The position numbers and the translations under genes are program-made. Positions 50,895 to 59,029 of a stretch of 59,029 bases of DNA are shown in pieces (positions within the stretch are counted from its first letter, which is position 1; each line of letters opens with the position of its first letter). Below the pieces are notes generated by a model. It saw only the letters and a program-made list of their open reading frames with translations. It was not told the DNA's origin and ran no database searches. This DNA is from M55B165 sp051744245 (lineage in GTDB: Bacteria > Actinomycetota > Humimicrobiia > Humimicrobiales > Humimicrobiaceae), in the NCBI GenBank assembly GCA_051744245.1, contig JBNJCV010000001.1:1-59029 (forward strand), read 5' to 3'.

Positions 50895-52175
50895 ATGAAA
50901 GTTAATTTAGATTATGGAAGCAAAAAACTGGGAATTGATATTCCCGATAAAAATTTACTTTATATACTGGAAACTAAACCAGTAGAGCCTATTGCCAATC
51001 CCAAGCAAAAAATCATTGACTCCCTTTACCATCCAATAAATTCACCACCTTTAGGGGACCTGGTGGGAAACAGCCAGGATATCTGCATAGTTATTTCAGA
51101 TATAACCCGGGCAGCACCTACAAAACTTATTTTGCAGGCTTTGCTTTCTGAGCTGGCTACTTTTGGAATAGGCAGGGATAAGATTACCATACTTATAGCA
51201 ACCGGGCTGCACAGGCCTAATGTTGGAGAAGAGCTGGAGCAGCTGGTTGGAAAAGAAATCAAGGAAAATTACAGGATTGTCAACCATAATGCAAGGGATA
51301 GGAGTTCCTGCAAAAATATTGGTAAAACCAAGAGGGGCACTCCGGTAATTTTAGACAGAGTATACCTGGATGCAGATTTCAGGATACTTACCGGGCTGAT
51401 TGAGCCCCATTTTATGGCCGGATTTTCCGGCGGGAGAAAAGCCATATGCCCGGGCATAAGTTATATGGATATGTTCAAGCATTTCCATGGCCCGCCCATA
51501 CTGGAATCCCCTAATGCTACAACCGGGGTGCTGGAAGGAAATCCCTTCCATGAAGAAGCAACAGAGATTGCAAAGATGGCGGGTGTAGATTTTATAGTAA
51601 ATGCAACCATAAACAAGGAAAAACAAACTACTGGCATCTTTAGCGGGGACTTGGAAGAAGCTCACCGCAAGGGAGCAGAATTCTGCCTTAAATCAAGCCA
51701 GTGCAGCATAAGAGAAGAAGCAGACATAGTTATAACTACAGGCGGAGGGCTTCCCTTGGATGCTACCCTTTACCAGGCAGTTAAGGGCATGGTGGGCTGC
51801 TTGCCTGCAGTTAAAAAGGGCGGAATGATAGTAGTGGCCTCTGAATGCAAAGAAGAGATTGGAAGCAAGGAATTTACAGACCTTCTAACAGGGGAGGAAG
51901 ATTTAGATAAGTTCATGGATAGGATTTGCAATACAGATTATTTTGAGATTGACCAGTGGGAGCTTGAGGAGTTGGTTAAGGCAAGGAAAAAAGCTGACAT
52001 TTATTTTTACAGCGATTGTATCCTAAATTGTTCTTACAGCATTCCCCCCAATACATTAAAAACAATTAATTCCATTCAGGAAACAATTGGTGCAGGCTTA
52101 AAAAAATACGGTGAGAATGCTAAGATTACGGTGATTCCGGAAGGGCCTTATGTGATTCCTGTTTTGGAAGAATAA
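50895..52175 (+). CDS. larA: LarA-type nickel-pincer racemase (lactate racemase family)
   Basis: LarA family (DUF2088). Ligands match Lactiplantibacillus LarA with an offset of two: His106 (TGLHRP), His172 (EPHFMAGFSGG), Lys182 (GGRKAICPG) and His198 (FKHFHGPP). Lys182 would hold the nickel-pincer cofactor. Lactate racemisation is the likely role next to the compartment and the GlcD/GlcF oxidase, joining L-lactaldehyde-derived L-lactate to a D-specific oxidase. Related family members act on other 2-hydroxyacids. The cofactor genes larB, larC and larE are not in the window. The length of 426 aa is normal. Confidence 0.88.
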   Translation: MKVNLDYGSKKLGIDIPDKNLLYILETKPVEPIANPKQKIIDSLYHPINSPPLGDLVGNSQDICIVISDITRAAPTKLILQALLSELATFGIGRDKITILIATGLHRPNVGEELEQLVGKEIKENYRIVNHNARDRSSCKNIGKTKRGTPVILDRVYLDADFRILTGLIEPHFMAGFSGGRKAICPGISYMDMFKHFHGPPILESPNATTGVLEGNPFHEEATEIAKMAGVDFIVNATINKEKQTTGIFSGDLEEAHRKGAEFCLKSSQCSIREEADIVITTGGGLPLDATLYQAVKGMVGCLPAVKKGGMIVVASECKEEIGSKEFTDLLTGEEDLDKFMDRICNTDYFEIDQWELEELVKARKKADIYFYSDCILNCSYSIPPNTLKTINSIQETIGAGLKKYGENAKITVIPEGPYVIPVLEE

Positions 52176-52225
52176 ATTATAACTTTTATAAATCAAAATT
52201 TAAGTTGGATACGGAGACTTTAAAC

Positions 52226-53602
52226 ATGGAAGAGAAACAAGTAAAAAAAATAGAAGAAATAGTAGGAAAAGATTCGGCAATAACTGAAGTAGAAGACCGT
52301 ATTGCCTATGGCTATGATTCAACCAGGCTTGAATATCTCCCTGACATAATTGTCAAGGTTAAAAACACAGAACAAGTAAGTAATATATTAAAATTTGCCA
52401 ATGAATACAGTATCCCGGTTACCCCCCGGGGAGCTGCTACCGGGCTTAGCGGCGGCTGCTTGCCGGTTAAAGGAGGGATACTTCTGGTAATGGTGGGCAT
52501 GAACAAAATCTATGATGTCAACCCCGTGGACTTGCTGGTAGATGTTGAGGCAGGGGTAATAACCGAGGCCGTGGACAAGAAGGTAGCGCCTTTTGGTTTG
52601 TTTTATCCACCTGATCCCGGAAGCTTGAGCAGTTCCACTATTGGCGGTAATATAGCTGAGAATGCGGGAGGCTTGAGGGGCTTAAAATATGGTGTTACCA
52701 AGGATTATGTAAATGGAATGGAAGTGGTGCTTCCCACGGGGGAAGTAACCCAGCTGGGCACCAGAACTGTCAAAGGAGTTACCGGATACAACCTTAAGGA
52801 TTTAATAGTGGGCTCTGAAGGAACATTGGGAGTAGTCACCAGGGCTACCCTTAACCTGCTGCCTATTCCCCCCGAAAGGGCAAGTTTGCTTGCATTGTTT
52901 TCAAAGCTTACAGATGCTGCCAAAGCAGTAAGGGGTATAGTCTCTGAAGGGGTAATTACTTCTACTCTTGAGATTATAGATAATGTTACCATTAATGCCA
53001 TTGAGGATTACCTGAAGGTAGGATTGGACAGAGATACAGGAGCAATGCTGCTAATTGAAGTAGATGGCCAGAAAGGGGCCGTGGAGATTGAAGCAGAAAT
53101 AGTTAAAAAAGTATGCAAAAAAAATAATGCTACTTCCTGTGAACTAGCTACTTCCGGCAGGCAGAGGGACTCTTTATGGGCTGCAAGGAGGGCTGCGCTA
53201 TCATCACTTGCCAGGGTTAAGCCTTCAACTATACTTGAGGATGCCACCATACCCAGAAGCAAGATAGTGGAGCTGGTAGAAGCGGTAAACAGGGTTGCTG
53301 AAAAATACGGGTTGAGGATTGGTACTTTTGGCCACGCGGGAGATGGAAATTTGCACCCCACCATACTTACTGATTTAAGGATAGAAAAGGAGGCTGAAAA
53401 GGTTGAAAAAGCAGTGGAGGAAATTTTTGAAGAGACAGTAAAGCTGGGAGGAACTTTATCCGGTGAGCATGGTATTGGGATAACCAAAGCAAAGTATTTA
53501 AAGATGGAAGTTCAGCCGGAGGCTTTTGAGCTTATGAAGAGGGTAAAAAAGGCTTTTGATCCTAATAATATACTTAATCCCGGTAAAATGAGTTTTGAAT
53601 AA
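52226..53602 (+). CDS. glcD: FAD-linked D-lactate/glycolate dehydrogenase (GlcD type)
   Basis: FAD-dependent 2-hydroxyacid oxidase of the GlcD/D-LDH type. The PCMH FAD domain is seen at TPRGAATGLSGGCLPV, PPDPGSLSSSTIGGNIAENAGGLRGLKYGVTKDYV and GVTGYNLKDLIVGSEGTLGV. The C-terminal FAD-oxidase domain ends with FGHAGDGNLHPTI, GTLSGEHGIGITKAKYL and FDPNNILNPGKM. I use the ATG at 52226; a TTG at 52205 has a weaker site. glcF follows 27 bp later. It supplies pyruvate or glyoxylate and electrons. Confidence 0.93.
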   Translation: MEEKQVKKIEEIVGKDSAITEVEDRIAYGYDSTRLEYLPDIIVKVKNTEQVSNILKFANEYSIPVTPRGAATGLSGGCLPVKGGILLVMVGMNKIYDVNPVDLLVDVEAGVITEAVDKKVAPFGLFYPPDPGSLSSSTIGGNIAENAGGLRGLKYGVTKDYVNGMEVVLPTGEVTQLGTRTVKGVTGYNLKDLIVGSEGTLGVVTRATLNLLPIPPERASLLALFSKLTDAAKAVRGIVSEGVITSTLEIIDNVTINAIEDYLKVGLDRDTGAMLLIEVDGQKGAVEIEAEIVKKVCKKNNATSCELATSGRQRDSLWAARRAALSSLARVKPSTILEDATIPRSKIVELVEAVNRVAEKYGLRIGTFGHAGDGNLHPTILTDLRIEKEAEKVEKAVEEIFEETVKLGGTLSGEHGIGITKAKYLKMEVQPEAFELMKRVKKAFDPNNILNPGKMSFE

Positions 53603-53629
53603 AAATTATAATATAGTTAAGGCAGAGCA

Positions 53630-54814
53630 ATGGTTAAAACTAAAAAAACAAATATATCGGCAAAGGCAGATGAACTGTTTAACTGCAGCAGGTGCGGAAA
53701 TTGCCTGGCGGTTTGCCCGATTTATAAAAATACTTTAGATGAGAGTGCGTCTCCCAGGGGCAAGCTCAGCTTAATTGAGGCTTTAAATAATGGGGTAATT
53801 GGGGCTACAGGCAGGCTTTCTGAAAAATTATATACCTGTACCCTTTGCAATTATTGCACTAATGAGTGCCCCAGCGGGATAGCGGTAAAGGAACTGTTTG
53901 AGACAATAAGGCTGGACCTGGTTGACAGTCACAGGTATCCGGAAGTATTGGACATGTTAAAGCAGAGAATATCCAGCGGGAAAAATGTTACTTTTGATAC
54001 CAATGAGGGAAGGCTGGACTGGGTAAAGCAGCTTCCCGGCAAAAGTCCACAGGATTTTTTAAAAGAGAGGGCTGAAGTAATATATTTTGTGGGATGCGTT
54101 TCATCTTTTTCACCCAGGACTTTCTCCATACCCAGGGCTATAGTTAAGCTTTTAGAGCATGCGGATGTTAACTTTGGACTTTTAGGGGAAGATGAATGGT
54201 GCTGTGGTTTTCCCCTCCTTAGTTCAGGAATGAGGGATGAGGCCACAGAGCTTGCTAGCTATAATATCAAGAAAGTGGAAGAGGCGGGAGCAAAAACCCT
54301 TATAACTTCTTGCCCTACCTGTTTCCATACCTGGAAGGATGAATACCCGGAGATAGCGGACAGAAAGCAGCCTTTTAAGGTGATGCACATCTCAGAATAT
54401 TTACTGGATCTTGTAAAGAAAAATAAGTTAAAGCTAAATCCCCTGGATTTGTCTGTAACCTACCATGACCCTTGTGACTTGGGCAGAAATTCAGGAGTCT
54501 ATGAAGCCCCTAGAGAGTTAATAAAAAGCATTCCCGGCATCAAGTTTGTAGAGCTGGAATTAAACCGTGAAATGGCAAATTGCTGCGGGGGCGGGGGGAA
54601 TCTGGAATCAATAAATGCGCCCCTGGCAGCAAGCATAGCAAACAGCAAGGCAGAAGAAATTATCGGCACAGGAGTAGATGCGGTGATATCTGCCTGCCAG
54701 CAGTGCGAGCGTACCATTGCTACAGCACTGAAGAAGAAAAAAAAGGAATTAAAGAAGAAAATCAAAGTATGGGACGTGGCAGAACTTTTGTTAAAAAGTG
54801 TTGAATCTAAATAA
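53630..54814 (+). CDS. glcF: GlcF-type iron-sulfur subunit with CCG domains
   Basis: Electron-transfer partner of the GlcD-type dehydrogenase. Two N-terminal [4Fe-4S] motifs are CSRCGNCLAVCPIY and CTLCNYCTNECPSG. Two CCG (heterodisulfide-reductase-type) domains follow, marked by CVGCVSSF, EWCCGFPLLSSG, CPTCFHTW, HDPCDLGRNSGVYEAPR, NCCGGGGNLES and CQQCERTI. The length of 394 aa is typical. The CCG domains could pass electrons to a quinone or to a soluble carrier; in an acetogen the latter is likely, perhaps an Etf or ferredoxin not seen here. Confidence 0.93.
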   Translation: MVKTKKTNISAKADELFNCSRCGNCLAVCPIYKNTLDESASPRGKLSLIEALNNGVIGATGRLSEKLYTCTLCNYCTNECPSGIAVKELFETIRLDLVDSHRYPEVLDMLKQRISSGKNVTFDTNEGRLDWVKQLPGKSPQDFLKERAEVIYFVGCVSSFSPRTFSIPRAIVKLLEHADVNFGLLGEDEWCCGFPLLSSGMRDEATELASYNIKKVEEAGAKTLITSCPTCFHTWKDEYPEIADRKQPFKVMHISEYLLDLVKKNKLKLNPLDLSVTYHDPCDLGRNSGVYEAPRELIKSIPGIKFVELELNREMANCCGGGGNLESINAPLAASIANSKAEEIIGTGVDAVISACQQCERTIATALKKKKKELKKKIKVWDVAELLLKSVESK

Positions 54815-54829
54815 ATGGAGGTAAAAAAA

Positions 54830-55258
54830 ATGGAAATAGAAGGCTATAATTTTTTAGAAGGCTTGTATTATGACAAAAACCATTTCTGGGCTAAAGAAGA
54901 AGGTGGAAATGTTGTGGTAGGGGCCACTGATTTTTTCCAGAAGCTGGCTGGCGACATTGTTTTTATTGAGCTGCCCATGGAAGGTACAAAGGTGGAGCAG
55001 GGTAAAAGCTTTTCTTCACTGGAATCAGGTAAGTGGGTAGGAAAAGTCTTTGCCCCGGTTTCAGGGGAAATAGTGGAGGTAAACGAAGATTTAGAAGATG
55101 AGCCAGAACTTATAAATGAGTCCTGCTATGATGAGGGCTGGATAGTAAAAATAAAGCCTTCAGACCTTGATTCCGAGCTGGGAAACCTCATGGAGACAGG
55201 GCCGGAGCTGGAGGAATTTATAAAGAAAGAAGAAGCAGAACATGGGCAAAAAGATTAA
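54830..55258 (+). CDS. gcvH: GcvH-like lipoyl carrier protein
   Basis: Glycine-cleavage H-protein family: YYDKNHFWAKEEGGNVVVGATDFFQKLAGDIVFIELP, with the lipoylated lysine predicted at Lys68 in LESGKWVGKVFAPVSGEI, and ESCYDEGWIVKIKP near the end. GcvT, GcvP and Lpd are absent from the window. H-protein genes are known within the Wood-Ljungdahl gene clusters of some acetogens, so its position here is not random, but its partner is unknown. The ATG at 54830 is used because an earlier in-frame ATG at 54815 overlaps its ribosome site GGAGGT. It overlaps the next gene by 17 bp. Confidence 0.88.
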   Translation: MEIEGYNFLEGLYYDKNHFWAKEEGGNVVVGATDFFQKLAGDIVFIELPMEGTKVEQGKSFSSLESGKWVGKVFAPVSGEIVEVNEDLEDEPELINESCYDEGWIVKIKPSDLDSELGNLMETGPELEEFIKKEEAEHGQKD

Positions 55259-57083
55259 GATAGAAGTAGAGCCCATTGGAAAAAGGATTTACCTAAGAGA
55301 GCCTGCTAATGGATTGGAGGCTTTAACTGACAATGGCATAGGCATAAAATCGGTTTGTGGAGGCAAAGGCACTTGCGGCAAGTGCAGGATAATAATACTG
55401 AACCAAAAAGACATACCCTTAAATGCCCAGGAGAAAAAGGTACTGACCGCAGATGAGATAAAGAAGGGGGTAAGGCTTGCCTGCCAGCAAACATTCAGTA
55501 GCGATTTAGATATTTATGTACCTTCCTCATCACTTACCCAAGAGCAGAAGCTGCAGGTCATGGGGCAGGAGGAAAAAATAGAAGTTGACCCCGTGCTGGA
55601 CAAATACCACCTGAAGCTGGAGCAAGCCACATTGGAGGACATGGCTCCTGATTTTGACAGGATGAAGGCAGCTTTAAAGAAAGATCATTCTGCCAGTGCT
55701 GAAAATATAGATTTCAGTGCTTTAAAAGAGATGCCCGGGGCAATAAGGCAAAACAGCTGGGAAATTACTGTAACCCTGAGGGAAAGGGAAATAATTGGTG
55801 TAGAAGGCGGAGATAAGGCTGGGAAAAAATACGGGTTGGCAATAGATTTAGGCACCACCAAGATTGCATTACTGCTGGTAGACCTTTCAAGCGGCAAGAC
55901 GGTTGCCAGCAAGGGCATAATGAATCCACAAATTTCTTATGGTGAAGATGTCATGAGCAGGCTTAACTTTGCCATATCAGAAAAAGGCAACACCAAAAAG
56001 ATCCAGAAGGCGGCTACCGATGATATAAACAGTGCCTTGGAAGAGTTGTGTAAAAAAGAAGGCATAAAGGCAAGGGAAATACTGGAGATGACCGTGGTTG
56101 GCAATACTGCTATGCACCACCTGTTTTTAGGATTGCCGGTAAGGCCCCTTAGCTTTTCTCCGTTTGTGGCTCTTAGCGGGCAGCCTTTGAATATAAAGGC
56201 AAGGGAGGTTGGGATTAACATATCCCCAGGAGCTTATATTTACCTGCTTCCCCCTATAGCAGGATATGTGGGGTCTGATCATCTTGCCATGCTTTTGGCC
56301 ACTGGCATCCAGGAGCAGAAAGGAAATGTAATCGGGATTGATATCGGAACTAATACAGAGATTTGCCTTAAAACGGCAAAAAGTTTAACCAGCGTATCTA
56401 CAGCTTCCGGACCAGCATTTGAGGGAGCTCATATAAAGCATGGGATGCGGGCAGCCCCCGGAGCCATTGAAAGGGTGGTAATAGAGCCGGAAAGCTATAA
56501 GCCGGTTATACAAACTATTGGAGATAGGAAACCGGTGGGTATTTGCGGTTCTGGAATACTTGACGCTGTGGCCGAGCTGAGGAAGGCAGAGCTTATAAAT
56601 ACCAGGGGCAAGTTTGACCAGGATTCTAAATTTCTCAGAAAGGACGGCAAGGGCAATTTAGAGTACTTGCTGAAAGACAAGGATGATGGCAGTGAAATTA
56701 TTTCCATAAATCAGAAGGATATATCAGAGATACAGCTGGCCAAGGGGGCAATGAGGGCAGGTATAGAAATACTGATGGCAAATGCAGGGATAACCTTTGA
56801 TAAGATAGATAAAATAATTATTGCTGGCGCTTTTGGCTCTTATATAGATCCTAAGAATGTTGTAAATATAGGGATGTTTCCCAATGTTGCAATTAAAAAA
56901 ATAGTTCAGGTTGGAAACGCAGCAGGGGTAGGAGCCAAGATGGTGCTAATTTCCAGGGAAAAACGGCTGGAGGCTGAAAGGCTAGCCAGAAAAGTAAATT
57001 ACCTGGAGCTTACCACCCATCCGCAATTTAATGACCATTTTGTAAAAAGCATGCAATTTCCTGAACCTGATAGTATAATTTGA
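55242..57083 (+). CDS. Second RACo-like ferredoxin/ASKHA corrinoid activator
   Basis: Same layout as the protein at 28571-30523: N-terminal [2Fe-2S] domain (CGGKGTCGKCRIII and a cysteine in RLACQQ), linker, and actin-like ATPase region (LAIDLGTTKIALLLVDL, VVGNTAMHHLFLGLPV, IGIDIGTNTEICL, GICGSGILDAVAELRKAELI, IIIAGAFGSYIDPKNVVNIGMFP). It is clearly diverged from the first copy. It may activate the corrinoid protein with AcsE nearby, or a different corrinoid methyltransferase. Length is 613 aa; the start lies within gcvH. Confidence 0.9.
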   Translation: MGKKIKIEVEPIGKRIYLREPANGLEALTDNGIGIKSVCGGKGTCGKCRIIILNQKDIPLNAQEKKVLTADEIKKGVRLACQQTFSSDLDIYVPSSSLTQEQKLQVMGQEEKIEVDPVLDKYHLKLEQATLEDMAPDFDRMKAALKKDHSASAENIDFSALKEMPGAIRQNSWEITVTLREREIIGVEGGDKAGKKYGLAIDLGTTKIALLLVDLSSGKTVASKGIMNPQISYGEDVMSRLNFAISEKGNTKKIQKAATDDINSALEELCKKEGIKAREILEMTVVGNTAMHHLFLGLPVRPLSFSPFVALSGQPLNIKAREVGINISPGAYIYLLPPIAGYVGSDHLAMLLATGIQEQKGNVIGIDIGTNTEICLKTAKSLTSVSTASGPAFEGAHIKHGMRAAPGAIERVVIEPESYKPVIQTIGDRKPVGICGSGILDAVAELRKAELINTRGKFDQDSKFLRKDGKGNLEYLLKDKDDGSEIISINQKDISEIQLAKGAMRAGIEILMANAGITFDKIDKIIIAGAFGSYIDPKNVVNIGMFPNVAIKKIVQVGNAAGVGAKMVLISREKRLEAERLARKVNYLELTTHPQFNDHFVKSMQFPEPDSII

Positions 57084-57088
57084 TCCTA

Positions 57089-57919
57089 ATGAATTTGAAT
57101 TTTTACAAGAAGAAAAAAAATATTTTTATATTAACCATGTCAATACTTTTAGCAGTGTTGATTTTGTTTATCATGTCGCCAGCTATAGGCTGCAGGGTTA
57201 TAGAAATGGGAAATAATTCAACCGGATCCCAACAGCAGGCCGGAGACCTTGCCGGTAAAGATAGTTGGACAGTGGGAACAGATGCTTCTTACCCGCCCTT
57301 TGAATTTTTAAACAAGGAAGGAAATATCGAAGGGTTTGATATTGATATTATAAACAAGATTGCCACAGATATGGAAAAGAAAGTAACTATTGAAAATATT
57401 GCCTACGATGCTCTATTTATCAACCTGCAGGAAGGGAAAATAGATTTAATAATTTCAGCCATTACCGCCACGGAGGATAAAAAAGACCAGGTTGATTACA
57501 GCCAGTCTTATTATGTGCTTGAGTATACCCTTTTGGTTTTAAGCGATACAGAAATAAAGCTAAAAGAAGAACTTGCCAATAAGGAAATAGGGATCCTGGA
57601 TATTGCCAGCGAGAGCCTGGGTGAGGATATACTTTCAAATTACAGGATACAGCCTTACAAGGATATAAAGGTAATGTCAGAGGATTTAAGGAATAGAAAA
57701 ATTGACGGGGCCATAGTTTCAATTCCCATAGCAGTAAACCTTTTGGGGGAAGTGGAGAAACCTTATAAAGTAATTGAGGTTTTTAAGTCAAGCAAGGAAT
57801 TTGTTATAGCGCTGAGGAAAAATTCAGGAGTGCTGGAAGAAATAAACGGGGCTATAGAAGATATGCATGAAAACAACACTTTTGTTGAGATCTATGATAA
57901 GTGGTTTTTTCTTGACTGA
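57089..57919 (+). CDS. Family 3 extracellular solute-binding lipoprotein
   Basis: Periplasmic-binding-type protein of the amino-acid class. A lysine-rich start and hydrophobic signal (NIFILTMSILLAVLILFIMS) end at a lipobox-like AIGC. The SBP_bac_3 domain follows: WTVGTDASYPPFEFLNKEGNIEGFDIDIINKIA, IDLIISAITATEDKKDQVDYSQSY and the end EINGAIEDMHENNTFVEIYDKWF. No permease or ATPase gene is adjacent, so it is an orphan or works with a distant transporter. The start is uncertain (a TTG at 57080 is in frame), and no ribosome site is clear. Confidence 0.87.
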   Translation: MNLNFYKKKKNIFILTMSILLAVLILFIMSPAIGCRVIEMGNNSTGSQQQAGDLAGKDSWTVGTDASYPPFEFLNKEGNIEGFDIDIINKIATDMEKKVTIENIAYDALFINLQEGKIDLIISAITATEDKKDQVDYSQSYYVLEYTLLVLSDTEIKLKEELANKEIGILDIASESLGEDILSNYRIQPYKDIKVMSEDLRNRKIDGAIVSIPIAVNLLGEVEKPYKVIEVFKSSKEFVIALRKNSGVLEEINGAIEDMHENNTFVEIYDKWFFLD

Positions 57920-57935
57920 TTTTTTGCTTAGTTTT

Positions 57936-57966
57936 TTGGTAAATTATTAACCAGTAATGTTATAAT
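57936..57966 (+). promoter_or_regulatory. Possible promoter and inverted repeat upstream of acsE
   Basis: TATAAT lies at 57961-57966 with TTGGTA at 57936-57941 (19 bp spacer). Between them, TGGTAAATTATTAACCA (57937-57953) is an imperfect inverted repeat with seven of eight pairs. This suggests that acsE has its own controlled promoter. Confidence 0.4.
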
Positions 57967-58006
57967 ATTTACATATTATTATCACTATAGTTATTAGGGG
58001 GAAAAC

Positions 58007-58804
58007 ATGCTAATAGTTGGCGAAAATATTAGCGTTGCTTCGCAAGCAGTGTCAGATGCTATTAAGAACAGGGATGCAGGTCCGATAGTGGATATGGCCA
58101 AAGAGCAAAAAGAAGCAGGAGCACATTATGTGGATGTAAACATAGGTCCTGCAACCAAAAAAGGCGATGAGCTCATGCAGTGGGTGGTAAAAACTATCCA
58201 GGCAGAAGTGGACGTCCCTTTAGCTTTGGACACCAAGAATGTTGAGGCTATTGAGGCTGGACTTGAGGTACACGAAGGCCAGGCAATGATTAATTCTGTT
58301 ACCGGGGATAAGGATAAGCTGGATGCTCTTATGCCTCTTGCTGCAAAATATAATAGCAAGATTGTAGGGATTGCCTTAACCAAGAAGGGTGTTCCCCCCG
58401 ATGTTGATAGCAGGGTAGAGATTATAATGGATATAGTAAATTCTGCCATGGAGCACGGGTTACCTTTTGAGAACCTGTATTTGGACCCGGTGGCATTGCC
58501 GGTAGCAGTATTGCAGGAACAGGTGCACAATTGTGTCGAGGCAGTAAAAGTTTTCAAGCAGTTAGAGGAGCTTATGGGATTACCTGAGTCTCCAAGGACT
58601 ATAGTGGGGCTTAGCAATGTTTCGCAGTCTTCACCGCCTGAGCTAAAAAGCCTGCTTAACCGGACTTATCTGGTAATACTTCTTAGCAATGGGCTGGATG
58701 CGGCAATAATTGATCCCCTGGATGAAGAGATGGTAAAAGCAATTAAAACTTTTGATATCCTTACTAACAGGATTTTATATGCTCATTCTTATCTGGATAG
58801 ATAA
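58007..58804 (+). CDS. acsE: Methyl-THF:corrinoid iron-sulfur protein methyltransferase
   Basis: Transfers the methyl group from methyl-THF to the corrinoid iron-sulfur protein. It is a pterin-binding TIM barrel: LIVGENISVASQAVSDAIKNRD, AGAHYVDVNIGPATKKGDELMQWVV, VPLALDTKNVEAIEAGL, MINSVTGDKDKLDALMPLA, LYLDPVALPVAV and RTIVGLSNVSQ (the folate-binding Asn region). The length of 265 aa is standard. GGGGG precedes the ATG. It lies 20 kb from acsD-A-B-C, with the whole microcompartment locus between them, and is followed by a strong terminator. Confidence 0.95.
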   Translation: MLIVGENISVASQAVSDAIKNRDAGPIVDMAKEQKEAGAHYVDVNIGPATKKGDELMQWVVKTIQAEVDVPLALDTKNVEAIEAGLEVHEGQAMINSVTGDKDKLDALMPLAAKYNSKIVGIALTKKGVPPDVDSRVEIIMDIVNSAMEHGLPFENLYLDPVALPVAVLQEQVHNCVEAVKVFKQLEELMGLPESPRTIVGLSNVSQSSPPELKSLLNRTYLVILLSNGLDAAIIDPLDEEMVKAIKTFDILTNRILYAHSYLDR

Positions 58805-58853
58805 ATAAAAAATGTGATTGCAAAATATTATACTTCTATGATATATTGGATTT

Positions 58854-58914
58854 GGAGGAGAGTTTTTAAGAAGTGGCGTCCAGGCTTTTTAAAAGATACT
58901 CTCCTCCTTTTTTT
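58854..58914 (+). terminator. Strong terminator-like long hairpin after acsE
   Basis: GGAGGAGAGT (58854-58863) pairs perfectly with ACTCTCCTCC (58898-58907), followed by seven T. The 34-base loop is long for a simple terminator. The remaining 115 bases of the window are AT-rich with no recognised gene. Confidence 0.75.
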
Positions 58915-59029
58915 GTGCCTTGTTCTCGTATAATCCTTTATACTATTTAGTATAAAAGTATTAACAAAGATTATAATATATAGATTAATATAATTTGTCA
59001 ATTAATTTTAATTATTATTGTGATTATTA

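Noticed and set aside
1..59029. CRISPR arrays, insertion sequences, prophage genes, rRNA or tRNA genes
   Set aside because: No regularly spaced repeats, transposase or integrase motifs, or RNA gene signatures were seen on reading both strands; a dedicated tRNA or covariance-model scan would be decisive.

Overview
The window is a continuous stretch of bacterial chromosome with AT-leaning composition, many ATA and AGG codons and dense same-strand operons. The first 21 kb carries housekeeping genes in the order obg-proB-proA-nadD-yqeK-LCP-rsfS-leuS ... comEA-comEC-holA-rpsT-murJ-lepA. This order is typical of Actinobacteria and, more loosely, of Gram-positive bacteria. With the complete carbonyl branch of the Wood-Ljungdahl pathway, this suggests a low-GC, anaerobic, acetogen-like lineage near the Actinobacteriota. 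The taxonomic placement is inference from gene order only.

Region 1 (1-9.7 kb): GTPase Obg, the first two proline synthesis enzymes, NAD synthesis, a membrane LCP-like protein that has lost its catalytic residues, ribosome silencing factor and leucyl-tRNA synthetase. Region 2 (9.7-14.2 kb) looks like an insertion between leuS and comEA. It holds a decayed methylmalonate-semialdehyde dehydrogenase, a GntR regulator, a DJ-1/PfpI protein, and a divergent two-component pair whose kinase has an N-terminal Rossmann domain. Region 3 (14.2-22.7 kb): competence genes, DNA polymerase III delta, S20, MurJ, LepA and dihydroxyacetone kinase DhaL-DhaK.

Region 4 (22.7-28.5 kb) is a redox module. It begins with a gene that fuses a Fur-type DNA-binding domain to a NuoE-type [2Fe-2S] subunit, behind a near-consensus promoter and a perfect 7-1-7 Fur box. 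NuoF-like and NuoG-like subunits, a DUF1638 protein, a second Fur-family regulator with its own palindromic operator, and a lipoprotein follow.

Region 5 (28.5-58.8 kb) is the main point of interest. Wood-Ljungdahl genes (RACo, cooC, acsD, acsA, acsB, acsC, fhs, folD) run directly into a bacterial microcompartment (BMC) locus: four BMC-P, two BMC-H and two PduT-like BMC-T shell genes, PduS, class II aldolase, PduL, CoA-acylating aldehyde dehydrogenase, a butyrate-kinase-family kinase, and DeoR and BlaI regulators. A lactate/glycolate oxidation block (LarA, GlcD, GlcF) follows, and the stretch closes with more Wood-Ljungdahl-type genes (GcvH, a second RACo-like protein, AcsE). The simplest reading is as follows. 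A deoxysugar 1-phosphate (or a related ketose 1-phosphate) is cleaved inside the shell to DHAP and an aldehyde. The aldehyde is oxidised to acyl-CoA, then acyl-phosphate, then acid plus ATP. The lactate or glycolate is oxidised outside, and the electrons go to CO2 reduction by the Wood-Ljungdahl pathway. PduS and the two iron-sulfur BMC-T candidates could carry electrons across the shell, which fits the absence of an alcohol dehydrogenase in the locus.

No tRNA, rRNA, CRISPR array or insertion sequence was recognised.
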